Assembly: GCF_017349075.1 (NCBI RefSeq)
Contig: NZ_JAFMOF010000003.1
Span: forward strand, 930,001-994,000
Direction: 5' to 3'
DNA length: 64,000 bases
Source of the DNA: Streptomyces triculaminicus
GTDB lineage: Bacteria; Actinomycetota; Actinomycetes; Streptomycetales; Streptomycetaceae
Part shown: positions 39,484-48,314 of the stretch, piece after piece
Numbering within the stretch: position 1 is the stretch's first letter
Layout of the letters: each line of letters starts with the position of its first letter
Notes under the pieces: generated by a model
The model's database searches: none
Told to the model about the DNA's origin: nothing
Seen by the model: only the letters and a program-made list of their open reading frames with translations
Position numbers and translations under genes: made by a program

Positions 39484-40965
39484 ATGCACGCAGACCTCTC
39501 CCGTCTCACCTTCCGGCCCGCCAAGCACTACTCCGGCGTGCTCGCCCAGCAGGGCCGGGTCCAGCTCGACGCGGACGCCAACGAACAGCACGCCATCCAG
39601 CAGCACCAGGCCCGCACCCTGGCCGCCGACCTGATCGGGCAGCACGGCGGCCCGTACGGCGCGGCCGGCTTCCGCATCGCCTACTGCCGGGGCGAGAACA
39701 CGCTCGACAACCTGGCGATCCACGGCGGTCGTTACTACGTGGACGGCATCCTGTGCGACGCCGGCCGGCCGCCGGCGGGGATACCGGCCGGGGAGGGCTC
39801 GGGCCCCAAGTCCGCCGACGGCCCCGCGCCCGAGGGCGAGCCGGCCGGCGAGTCGGAGGGCGGGCAGAGCCCCTGCGACGACCCCGCCGTCTGGACGTAC
39901 TGGAACCAGCCCGACGCCTACCGCGACCCCGAGAAGCCCGCCGACCGGCTGCCGACGCAGTTCCCCTACCTCGTCTGCCTCAGGGTCTGGGAGCGGGCGG
40001 TCACCGCGGCCGAGGACCCCGAGATCCGGGAGGTGGCCCTCGGCCCCGCCCTCCCGGACACGGCGGCCAGGATCAAGACGGTCTGGCAGGTGCTGCCCCT
40101 GCCCGCCGCCGAGCTGACCGTGCCCCAGAGCCCGACGGCCGCCCAGATCCGCGAGGCGTTCCGCACCTGGGCCGACGCCCGCCGCGCCCCGGCCGCCTCC
40201 GCCGCGTTCCGCGCCGAGCGCCCGGAGCGCACCGACGAGGAACCGTGCCTGGCCCGGCCCGAGTACCGCTACCGGGGCCCGGAGAACCAGCTGTACCGCG
40301 TGGAGATCCACACCGGGGGCACGGCCGAGACCGCCACCTTCAAGTGGTCCCGGGAGAACGGCTCCGTCGTCTTCCCCGTCGCCGCGCTCGACGGCACCTG
40401 GGTGGAGCTCGCCACGCTCGGCGGCGACGACAAGCTGGACCTGAACGCCGGGGACCGGGTCGAGCTCGCCGACTCCGCCTCCACCAGCCGCGGCGAGGGC
40501 GCCGAGCTGCTGCGGGTGGAGGAGGTGGACGTCCCCGGACGCCGGGTGAGGCTGAACGCCGAACCGGGCCCGGGCACCGGCAGGCTGCCGGGCCTGCACC
40601 CCTTCCTGCGCCGCTGGGACCACCGCGCCCCCGGGGCGCGCGGCACCGCCCGGCAGCACCGCGACGGCACGCTCAAGGTCGTCGAGGGCACCTGGCTGGC
40701 CCTCGAGGACGGGCTGCAGGTGTGGTTCGAGCCGGGCGGCCGCTACCGCCCCGGCGACTACTGGAGCGCGCCCGCCCGCACCGCCACCGGCACTGTGGAG
40801 TGGCCGGCGGCGGCCGACCGCCGGCCACTGCTGCAGCCCCCGGCGGGCATCGACGTCCACTACGCCCCGCTCGCCTGGGTGGGGGCCGACGGGGCGGTGA
40901 CCGACCTGCGGTACACCTTCCGGCCGCTGGCGGCGCCCGTCGAGGCCGCCACGGCCGACGGGTGA
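39484..40965 (+). CDS. DUF6519-type CIS operon protein (493 aa)
   Basis: Begins MHADLSRLTFRPAKHYSGVLAQQGRVQLDADANEQ, the conserved opening of a family (DUF6519, from memory) found at the end of actinobacterial CIS operons and near phage-like tails. The following sequence is beta-rich (VEIHTGGTAETATFKWSRENGSVVFPV, DGTWVELATLGGDDKLDLNAGDRVELAD). AGAGGAA precedes ATG 39484. Function not known; a structural or tail-fibre-like role is likely from context. Confidence 0.7.
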   Translation: MHADLSRLTFRPAKHYSGVLAQQGRVQLDADANEQHAIQQHQARTLAADLIGQHGGPYGAAGFRIAYCRGENTLDNLAIHGGRYYVDGILCDAGRPPAGIPAGEGSGPKSADGPAPEGEPAGESEGGQSPCDDPAVWTYWNQPDAYRDPEKPADRLPTQFPYLVCLRVWERAVTAAEDPEIREVALGPALPDTAARIKTVWQVLPLPAAELTVPQSPTAAQIREAFRTWADARRAPAASAAFRAERPERTDEEPCLARPEYRYRGPENQLYRVEIHTGGTAETATFKWSRENGSVVFPVAALDGTWVELATLGGDDKLDLNAGDRVELADSASTSRGEGAELLRVEEVDVPGRRVRLNAEPGPGTGRLPGLHPFLRRWDHRAPGARGTARQHRDGTLKVVEGTWLALEDGLQVWFEPGGRYRPGDYWSAPARTATGTVEWPAAADRRPLLQPPAGIDVHYAPLAWVGADGAVTDLRYTFRPLAAPVEAATADG

Positions 40966-41003
40966 ACGACCCGCTTCCGGCCGACGGGTGAACGACCCGT
41001 TCC
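40953..41003. repeat. Tandem duplication spanning a stop codon
   Basis: A 26-base segment starting GGCCGACGGGTGAACGACCC (40953-40978) is repeated at once at 40979-41003 with one base missing. The first copy contains the TGA of the DUF6519 gene, so the second is non-coding. Looks like a recent slippage or duplication event. Confidence 0.8.
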
Positions 41004-41079
41004 GGACCACCGTCCCGCCGGGCGCACGGCCGCCCGGCGGGCGCGGATCACACGCGTGCACATCCCAAGGAGGAGAACC

Positions 41080-41955
41080 ATGGCACAGCCCTTATCCGCC
41101 GACCGACTCGTCGCCGCACTCCGCGAGGAGGGCCTGAGGGTCGTGGAGCACCGCAGCTGGCGCACCCACAACCGCAACGGCAAGGGACCGTGGGGCCCGG
41201 TGAACGGAGTGGTCGTCCACCACACCGTCTCCTCGGGCGCCATGAGCTCGGTCGACCTCTGCTACGACGGCTACGACGAGCTGCCCGGCCCGCTCTGTCA
41301 CGGCGTCATCGTCAAGGACGGCACCGTCTACCTCGTGGGCAACGGCAGATCCAACCACGCCGGGCTCGGGGACGGCGACGTCCTCAACGCGGTCATCGCC
41401 GAGCGGCCGCTGCCCGAGCCCGACGAGAACGACACCGACGGCAACGCCCGCTTCTACGGCTTCGAGTGCGTCAACCTCGGCGACGGCAAGGACCCCTGGC
41501 CCGCCGCCCAGCTCGAGGCCATCGAGAAGGCGTCGGCCGCCATCTGCCGGGCCCACGGCTGGACCGAGCGCTCGGTGATCGGCCACAAGGAGTGGACCAA
41601 CACCAAGAACGACCCGCTGGGCTTCACCATGGCCTCCATGCGTTCCCGGGTCGGCGCCCGCCTGCAGCGCAAGCCGGACGGCCCCCTGCCGAACCCCCCG
41701 CAGGGCCAGTACGCCCCCTTCCCCGGCAGCGACTTCTTCCGCGCCGGCCGGCGCAGCGCCCTCATCACCGCCATGGGCGTACGGCTCGTGGAGGAGGGCT
41801 GCGGCCGCTACGAGGAGGGCCCCGGCCCGGAGTGGACGGAGACCGACCGCGCCTCGTACGCGGCCTGGCAGCGCAAGCTCGGCTACTCCGGCCCGGACGC
41901 CGACGGCATGCCGGGCGAGACGAGCTGGACGAAGCTCAAGGTGCCCAAGGTCTGA
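41080..41955 (+). CDS. Endolysin-like N-acetylmuramoyl-L-alanine amidase with C-terminal peptidoglycan-binding-like domain (291 aa)
   Basis: The Amidase_2/PGRP-like catalytic domain (about 1-200) has the zinc-site strand VNGVVVHHTVSS, SNHAGLGDGDV, YGFECVNLGDGKDPW and HGWTERSVIGHKEW, so the zinc His residues and the Lys/Glu region appear intact. The enzyme would cut the bond between muramic acid and the stem peptide. The C-terminal domain (RSALITAMGVRLVEEGCG...TETDRASYAAWQRKLGYSGPDADG) resembles the wall-binding domain of actinophage endolysins. No signal peptide or membrane segment, so it stays in the cytoplasm unless released by a holin, lysis or the injection system. AAGGAGGA lies 8 bases before ATG 41080. 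It closes the CIS region. Confidence 0.82.
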   Translation: MAQPLSADRLVAALREEGLRVVEHRSWRTHNRNGKGPWGPVNGVVVHHTVSSGAMSSVDLCYDGYDELPGPLCHGVIVKDGTVYLVGNGRSNHAGLGDGDVLNAVIAERPLPEPDENDTDGNARFYGFECVNLGDGKDPWPAAQLEAIEKASAAICRAHGWTERSVIGHKEWTNTKNDPLGFTMASMRSRVGARLQRKPDGPLPNPPQGQYAPFPGSDFFRAGRRSALITAMGVRLVEEGCGRYEEGPGPEWTETDRASYAAWQRKLGYSGPDADGMPGETSWTKLKVPKV

Positions 41956-41986
41956 CGGGGCGCATAAAGGGCGACCGTGAGCCGAT

Positions 41987-42026
41987 ACCGCCCGCCTGCC
42001 GGCCTCCCATCCGGCGGGCGGGCGGT
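41987..42026. terminator. Strong stem-loop terminator after the CIS region
   Basis: A 16-bp stem (ACCGCCCGCCTGCCGG with CCGGCGGGCGGGCGGT, one G-U pair) and 8-base loop, 31 bases after the amidase stop and about 115 bases before lpdA. It separates the CIS operon from the next transcription unit. Confidence 0.75.
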
Positions 42027-42143
42027 CCGCGTGCGGGCGATTCGTCCCGCCCGGGGCAGCCGGGCCGACCCCGGCCCGCGCCGCCTGGTGTTCTAAGGTC
42101 GCCGTAGCGGCTTGCCGATCACTTCCATGGGAGAGCACGGATC

Positions 42144-43550
<1,407 letters not shown>

Positions 43551-43554
43551 CGCC

Positions 43555-43598
43555 GGGCGCGCCGGGCCGTACGCGCGAGCGCCCGGCCCGGCGCGCCC
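43555..43598. terminator. Stem-loop terminator after lpdA
   Basis: Perfect 15-bp stem (GGGCGCGCCGGGCCG with CGGCCCGGCGCGCCC) and 14-base loop starting 5 bases after the lpdA stop. Confidence 0.8.
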
Positions 43599-43689
43599 GC
43601 AGAAGTGCGCACGCTGCGATATGTCGTTCCGGCGGCCGCGGCGGGGACGATCGGCCCCGCACGGTCCAGCGGTCGACGTTTTCGGAGTG

Positions 43690-44994
43690 ATGGTGGTCAA
43701 GACGATCGTCGGTGAGGCCGTGCCGGGTCTCCGTGGTGTCCTCAGCACCCGTGAGGCCGATCTCGACGCCGCGGCGCGGGACTTCGGCAACCGGGTGCGG
43801 CGGCGTCCGCTCGCCGTGCTGCGTCCCGCCGACGCGGGCGACGTGGCGGCGGTCGTACGGTTCGGCCGGGAGCACGGCATCACGGTGGTGCCCCGGGGCG
43901 CCGGGCACGCCGTCGACGGGCAGGCCCAGGCGCGGGACGGCATCGTCGTCGACCTGAGCTCCCTGGACGGGGTGGGCGAGGCGGGCCCCGACGCGGTCAC
44001 GGTGGACGCCGGGGCCCGGTGGGACGCGGTCGCCGACGCCGTCCTGCCCGCGGGGCTCACGCCCATCGTACTGCCGGACCACCTCGGGCTGACCGTCGGA
44101 GGGACGCTGTCCGCCGGCGGCTTCGGCGGCACCAGCCACCGCCACGGCTGCGTGGCCGACACCGTCCGCGACCTCGAGGTCGTCACCCGGTCCGGGGAAC
44201 GGGTCACCTGCTCGCCGACCGGGAACGCCGCGCTCTTCGACGCGGTGCGCGGCACCCAGGGCGAGCACGGGATCGTCACCCGCGCCACCCTCGCGCTGAC
44301 ACGGGCCCCGGGCGCGGCCCGACGCCACCTGCTCCCGTACCGCGACCTCGGCACGTTCCTCGCCGACCAGCGACGGCTGATCGAGGACGGCCGCTTCCAC
44401 CACGTGGAGGGCCAGGCCCGGCCCGCCGGGGACGGGGAAGGGGCGGGCTGGGTCTTCGTCCTCGAGGCCATGGCCGCCTTCGACCCGCCGCACGAGCCCG
44501 ACGACCGCGCGCTGCTCGCCGGCCTCTCCCACCGGCGCGGCGCCGAGGAGACCGAGACCACCGGCTACGGCGACTTCCTGCGGCGGGCCGCGCCGCTGGA
44601 GGCCCGGCTGCGCGACACCGGGTCGTGGCAGGACGACCCCCATCCCCGCTGCAACGTGCTGCTGCCGGGCCGGCACGCCGAGGACGTCATCGCCGCCACG
44701 CTCGCCGGCCTCACCGCCGCCGATATCGGCCCCGGCGGCGGCGTCCTGCTCTACCCGGTGCCCACCGAACGCATCCTCGCCCCGCACGCGCCGAAGGCGG
44801 CGGGCGACGCCGTCACCGTCCTCTTCGGACTGCAGCGCACGGCGCCGCGCGGGGATCCGGACGCCCTCGAGCGGATGCTGCGCGGCAACGAGGCCCTGCG
44901 CGAGGCCGCGGCGGCCGTGGGCGGCGTCCGCTACACCGCGCCCACCGCGTTCCACGAGGCGCGGGCGACCTCGGGTACGCGGCCTACGACTTGA
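43690..44994 (+). CDS. FAD-binding oxidase (PCMH-type), C-terminally short (about 434 aa)
   Basis: Flavoprotein oxidase/dehydrogenase of the cytokinin-dehydrogenase/BBE group. The FAD domain is clear: RPLAVLRPADAGDVAAVVRFGREHGITVVPRGAGHAVDGQ, then LPDHLGLTVGGTLSAGGFGGTSHRHGCVADTVRDLEVVT. The substrate domain follows, but the end (VGGVRYTAPTAFHEARATSGTRPTT) lacks the usual HFG...W...K...DPxxxLxPG tail. The gene runs 11 bases into the convergent TetR gene, so the tail seems lost or replaced. ATG 43690 or GTG 43693 (GGAG 5 bases before) is preferred; the open frame from 43621 is possible. Substrate unknown; activity doubtful. Confidence 0.7.
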   Translation: MVVKTIVGEAVPGLRGVLSTREADLDAAARDFGNRVRRRPLAVLRPADAGDVAAVVRFGREHGITVVPRGAGHAVDGQAQARDGIVVDLSSLDGVGEAGPDAVTVDAGARWDAVADAVLPAGLTPIVLPDHLGLTVGGTLSAGGFGGTSHRHGCVADTVRDLEVVTRSGERVTCSPTGNAALFDAVRGTQGEHGIVTRATLALTRAPGAARRHLLPYRDLGTFLADQRRLIEDGRFHHVEGQARPAGDGEGAGWVFVLEAMAAFDPPHEPDDRALLAGLSHRRGAEETETTGYGDFLRRAAPLEARLRDTGSWQDDPHPRCNVLLPGRHAEDVIAATLAGLTAADIGPGGGVLLYPVPTERILAPHAPKAAGDAVTVLFGLQRTAPRGDPDALERMLRGNEALREAAAAVGGVRYTAPTAFHEARATSGTRPTT

Positions 44995-45631
44995 TCTCGT
45001 CGACGATGGTGTCGACGACGTGCGCGGCGAGCCCGTCGACCATGGCGCGGTCCTGCCCCTTGAGCGGGCCGCGGGTCGCCAGGTCGGCGAAGCCGTGGAC
45101 CATCGACCAGCACACCCATTCGGCGTTCACCCGGCGTTCGGGGGTCAGCGCGCCGGCGGCGACCATCTCGTCGAGGGCGTCGAGCAGCAGCTGGTAGGGC
45201 GGCGCGACGCGGTCGCCCACGGTGGCGGGCGGGGCGTCGCCGTCGGACTCGTCCCGGGTCAGGATGGCGACGTCGAACCAGCCGGGCTCGCTGAGCGCGA
45301 AGTGGATGTAGCCCAGGCCCACTCCGCGCAGGTTCCGCACGGCCCGCGCGGCGCGGTCGGCGCCGGGGTCGTCGTCCCCGAGGGCGGTCATCCGGTCGCG
45401 CATGGCGTGGGCGAGCCGGTCCTGGGCCTCCGCGGCGACGGCGAGGACGAGGGCGCGACGGTCGGCGAAGTGCCGGTAGGCGGCGTTCGGGGTGACCCCC
45501 ACGGAGCGGGTGACCACCCGCAGGCCCAGCGCTCCGGCCCCGCCCTCGCGCGCGAGCTTCACCCCGGCCTCCACCAGCGCGGCGCGCAGGTCGCCGTGGT
45601 GGTACGAGCGCGAGCGCGTGTCTTGGCTCAT
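44984..45631 (-). CDS. TetR/AcrR-family repressor (215 aa)
   Basis: The N-terminal helix-turn-helix is clear (YHHGDLRAALVEAGVKLAREGGAGALGLRVVTRSVGVTPNAAYRHFADRRALVLAVAA), followed by a helical ligand domain ending in a TetR_C-like pattern (WVCWSMVHGFADLATRGPL). Start ATG 45631 has GGAGG 11 bases upstream; the frame is open much further but reads through the divergent promoter. A weak promoter (CTGACC, 16 bases, TACACT at 45660-45655) lies just upstream. Divergent from the reductase gene and probably its repressor through the palindrome at 45814. Confidence 0.85.
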   Translation of the reverse strand: MSQDTRSRSYHHGDLRAALVEAGVKLAREGGAGALGLRVVTRSVGVTPNAAYRHFADRRALVLAVAAEAQDRLAHAMRDRMTALGDDDPGADRAARAVRNLRGVGLGYIHFALSEPGWFDVAILTRDESDGDAPPATVGDRVAPPYQLLLDALDEMVAAGALTPERRVNAEWVCWSMVHGFADLATRGPLKGQDRAMVDGLAAHVVDTIVDEIKS

Positions 45632-45813
45632 GGTCCGCAATTCCTCCCCGGCCCAGTGTACAGGGTGAACATCGCTGGTCAGCGGCCCGAGGGCGGTCCC
45701 GGCCGATGCCCGGGGGGCCGTACTGGCGTGATGCGGCGGGTGTTTGAGCACGTCAGGAGAAGACGGCGCGGAGGTCGGCATGGAAGCGTTTGACGGGAGC
45801 GGAATCACTACTT

Positions 45814-45827
45814 TTCGAATGTTCGAA
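45814..45827. promoter_or_regulatory. Palindrome TTCGAATGTTCGAA, candidate TetR operator
   Basis: Two TTCGAA units separated by TG, 22 bases before the TTG start of the reductase gene and about 180 bases from the TetR start. TTGACG (45790-45795) lies 18 bases upstream and could be the -35, which would put the palindrome on the -10. Position fits a repressor site for the reductase-P450 operon. Confidence 0.5.
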
Positions 45828-45848
45828 CACCGAGGGAGGGAGCCCGGT

Positions 45849-46796
45849 TTGGAGCCGCGCGAGCTGACGCTGCGCGTGACGGCCAAGGACGCCGTCGCCG
45901 ACGACGTGGTCGTCCTCCACCTCGCCCACCCCGACGGCGACCGGCTGCCGGACTGGACGCCCGGCGCGCACATCGACCTCGTCCTGCCGTGCGGGGTCAC
46001 CCGCCAGTACTCCCTGTGCGGGGACCGCTGGGACGCCCACCGCTACCGGATCGCCGTACTGCGCGAGCCGGACGGCCGGGGCGGCTCGGCGTACGTGCAC
46101 GACCGGCTCCGGGTCGGGGACGGCGTCGGCGTGGGCGGCCCGCGCAACAACTTCCCGCTCGTGCCCGCCGCGCGCTACCTGTTCGTCGCGGGAGGCATCG
46201 GCATCACCCCGCTGCTGCCGATGATCCATCAGGCGCGGCTGGTCGGAGCCGACTGGCACCTCCTCTACGGCGGCCCCCGCCGCCGGTCGATGGCCTTCCT
46301 CGACGAGCTGGCCCGCTACGGCGACCGCGTCCACGTCCTGCCCGAGGACGAGCGCGGCAGACCCGACCTGGAGGCCTGGCTGGGGGAGGTGCGCGACGGC
46401 CTGCGGGTGTACTGCTGCGGCCCGGCCGGGCTGCTCGCCGCCGCCGAGGCCGCGTGCGCCCACTGGCCCGCCGCGACGCTGCGGACCGAGCGGTTCACCG
46501 CCCGCGAGCAGCAGGCGCCGGTGCGGGACGCGCCGTTCGAGGTCGTCCTGGCGCGCACCGGGGCGAGGGTGACCGTAGCCCCCGGCACGACCGTGCTGGA
46601 CGCCGTGCGGTCGGCCGGCGCGGACGTGCTGTCGTCGTGCCGGGAGGGCACCTGCGGCACCTGTGAGGCCGCCGTGGTCGACGGCGTGGTGGACCATCGC
46701 GACGCCCTGCTCACCGACGACGAACGCGCCGCCGGGGACCGCATGTACCCCTGCGTGTCCCGCTCCTGCGGCGCCCGGCTCGTACTGGACCTGTGA
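45849..46796 (+). CDS. Phthalate-dioxygenase-reductase/VanB-type flavin-2Fe-2S electron-transfer protein (315 aa)
   Basis: One-chain reductase passing electrons from NAD(P)H through flavin and a plant-type 2Fe-2S centre to a partner oxygenase, here most likely the P450 next door. Flavin domain: WTPGAHIDLVLPCGVTRQYSLCGD; nucleotide domain: YLFVAGGIGITPLLPMIHQAR and YCCGPAGLLAA; C-terminal ferredoxin with SCREGTCGTC and a distal Cys in YPCVSRSCG. TTG 45849 is chosen as start: GGGAGGG lies 8 bases upstream, the palindrome/promoter is just before, and the length then fits the family. Upstream ATGs would put the start inside or before the promoter. Confidence 0.88.
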   Translation: MEPRELTLRVTAKDAVADDVVVLHLAHPDGDRLPDWTPGAHIDLVLPCGVTRQYSLCGDRWDAHRYRIAVLREPDGRGGSAYVHDRLRVGDGVGVGGPRNNFPLVPAARYLFVAGGIGITPLLPMIHQARLVGADWHLLYGGPRRRSMAFLDELARYGDRVHVLPEDERGRPDLEAWLGEVRDGLRVYCCGPAGLLAAAEAACAHWPAATLRTERFTAREQQAPVRDAPFEVVLARTGARVTVAPGTTVLDAVRSAGADVLSSCREGTCGTCEAAVVDGVVDHRDALLTDDERAAGDRMYPCVSRSCGARLVLDL

Positions 46797-46896
46797 GGTC
46801 GGGCCCGGTGGGACCCGGACCCGTGGGACGACCGCGCCCGCGACGGACACCACGACCGGCCGGACCCCCGGCCCCGAGGCGACGGAGGTCGCGACC

Positions 46897-48153
46897 ATGA
46901 CCGAGACCCTGGCCGGCGGGGCACCCGCCGGCGGGCCGTCCCTGCCCGTCATCGACACCGACCCCTTCGGCCACGAGGTGCTGACGGACCCGCTGCCGCT
47001 GGACGCCGCGCTGCGCGAGGCCGGGCCGCTGGTGTACCTGAGCGCGCACGACATCTACGCGGTGGCCCGCCACGAGCACGTGTACGCGGCCCTGCGCGAC
47101 TGGCAGGGCTTCCAGTCCGGGGCCGGAGTGGGCCTGTACAACTTCCGTACGCAGAAGGCCTGGCGGCCGCTGAGCGCGCTGGTGGAGGCCGACCCGCCGC
47201 ACCACGACGCCCCGCGCCGGGTGCTGTCCGCCCTGCTCGGGCCCCGTACGCAACGCCGGCTGCGCGCGGAGTGGACGGCGGCGGCACGGGACATGGTCGA
47301 CCGGCTGCTGACCACGGGCCCGGGGGACGGGCGCGCCGGCTCCGTCGTGGAGTTCGACGCCGTCACCTGCCTCGCGGAGGCGTTCCCGCTGCGGGTGTTC
47401 CCCGACGCGCTCGGCCTTCCCGAGGACGGGCGGGAGAAGCTCCTGCCCTTCAGCGACTTCCTGCTCAACGCCTTCGGCCCGCGCAACGAGCTCGTCGCCC
47501 GGGACGCGCCACGGGCGAGGGAGCTGTCGGACTGGGTCGTCGCCCACTGCGAGCGCGAGGCGCTCGCCGAGGGCGGGTTCGGGACGGAGATCTGGTCGGC
47601 GGCCGACCGCGGCGATATCACCCCCGAACAGGCGCCCTCCGTGGTGCGCTCGCTGTTCGCGGCCGGCGTCAACACCACCGTGCACGCCCTGGCCGCCGTG
47701 CTGTACGCGCTCGCCACCCACCCCGCGCAGTGGCGGCGGCTGCGCGCCGAACCGGGTCTGGTGCGGGTGGCGTTCGAGGAGGCGGTGCGCTGGGCGTCGC
47801 CGGTGCAGACGTTCTTCCGTACCGCCACCGCCTCCGCGCGGGTCGACGGCGTGGCGGTGCCGGACGGCGCGAAGGTCCTGCTGTTCCTCGGCGCCGCCAA
47901 CCGCGATCCCCGGCGCTGGGCCGACCCCGACGCCTACGACCTGTCCCGCGACCCGTCCGGGCATGTGGGGTTCGGCTTCGGCATCCATCAGTGCGTGGGC
48001 CAGAACCTGGCGCGCCTGGAGGCCGAGTGCCTGCTCACCGCCCTCGTCGAACGGGTCGCGGAGCTGGACGCCGCCGGGCCCGCCCGACGCCGCCTCAACA
48101 ACACGCTGCGGGCCTGGGATTCGATTCCGGTTCGGGCCCGCATCGCACCGTAG
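46897..48153 (+). CDS. Cytochrome P450, CYP199-like para-substituted-benzoate monooxygenase (418 aa)
   Basis: Closely matches, from memory, CYP199A4, which O-demethylates 4-methoxybenzoate: GPLVYLSAHDIYAVARHEHVYAAL, KAWRPLSALVEADPPHHDAPRRVLS, FPDALGLPEDGREKLLPFSDFLLNAFGPRNEL, VQTFFRT, FLGAANRDPRRWADPDAYDLSRDPSGHVGFG. Haem Cys is C366 (FGFGIHQCVGQNLARLE). Residues that hold the benzoate carboxylate in CYP199A4 (R92, S95, R243, S244) correspond to R90, S93, R251, S252 and are kept; S247 is Ala. The I-helix acid D251 is Asn here (N259 in AAGVNTT), an unusual loss. GGAGG precedes ATG 46897. It follows its likely reductase by 100 bases. Substrate assignment is inferred. Confidence 0.87.
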   Translation: MTETLAGGAPAGGPSLPVIDTDPFGHEVLTDPLPLDAALREAGPLVYLSAHDIYAVARHEHVYAALRDWQGFQSGAGVGLYNFRTQKAWRPLSALVEADPPHHDAPRRVLSALLGPRTQRRLRAEWTAAARDMVDRLLTTGPGDGRAGSVVEFDAVTCLAEAFPLRVFPDALGLPEDGREKLLPFSDFLLNAFGPRNELVARDAPRARELSDWVVAHCEREALAEGGFGTEIWSAADRGDITPEQAPSVVRSLFAAGVNTTVHALAAVLYALATHPAQWRRLRAEPGLVRVAFEEAVRWASPVQTFFRTATASARVDGVAVPDGAKVLLFLGAANRDPRRWADPDAYDLSRDPSGHVGFGFGIHQCVGQNLARLEAECLLTALVERVAELDAAGPARRRLNNTLRAWDSIPVRARIAP

Positions 48154-48314
48154 TGCGGGGGTCGCTCCGTTCCCATCTGGGTGTTTGCCTCGCTCATCGA
48201 TGCGATATACCGTGTGGGCACAGCTGATGTGGACAGTGTGAACTCCCGTCCTCATCGCGCGGCCGGCCGAGCGTCATCTCGCAGGCGCACAACGCTGATC
48301 AAGGGAGAAATCGC

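Noticed and set aside
45744..45848. ATG starts upstream of the reductase gene
   Set aside because: They would place the coding start before or inside the palindrome/promoter; TTG 45849 has a far better SD and gives family length.
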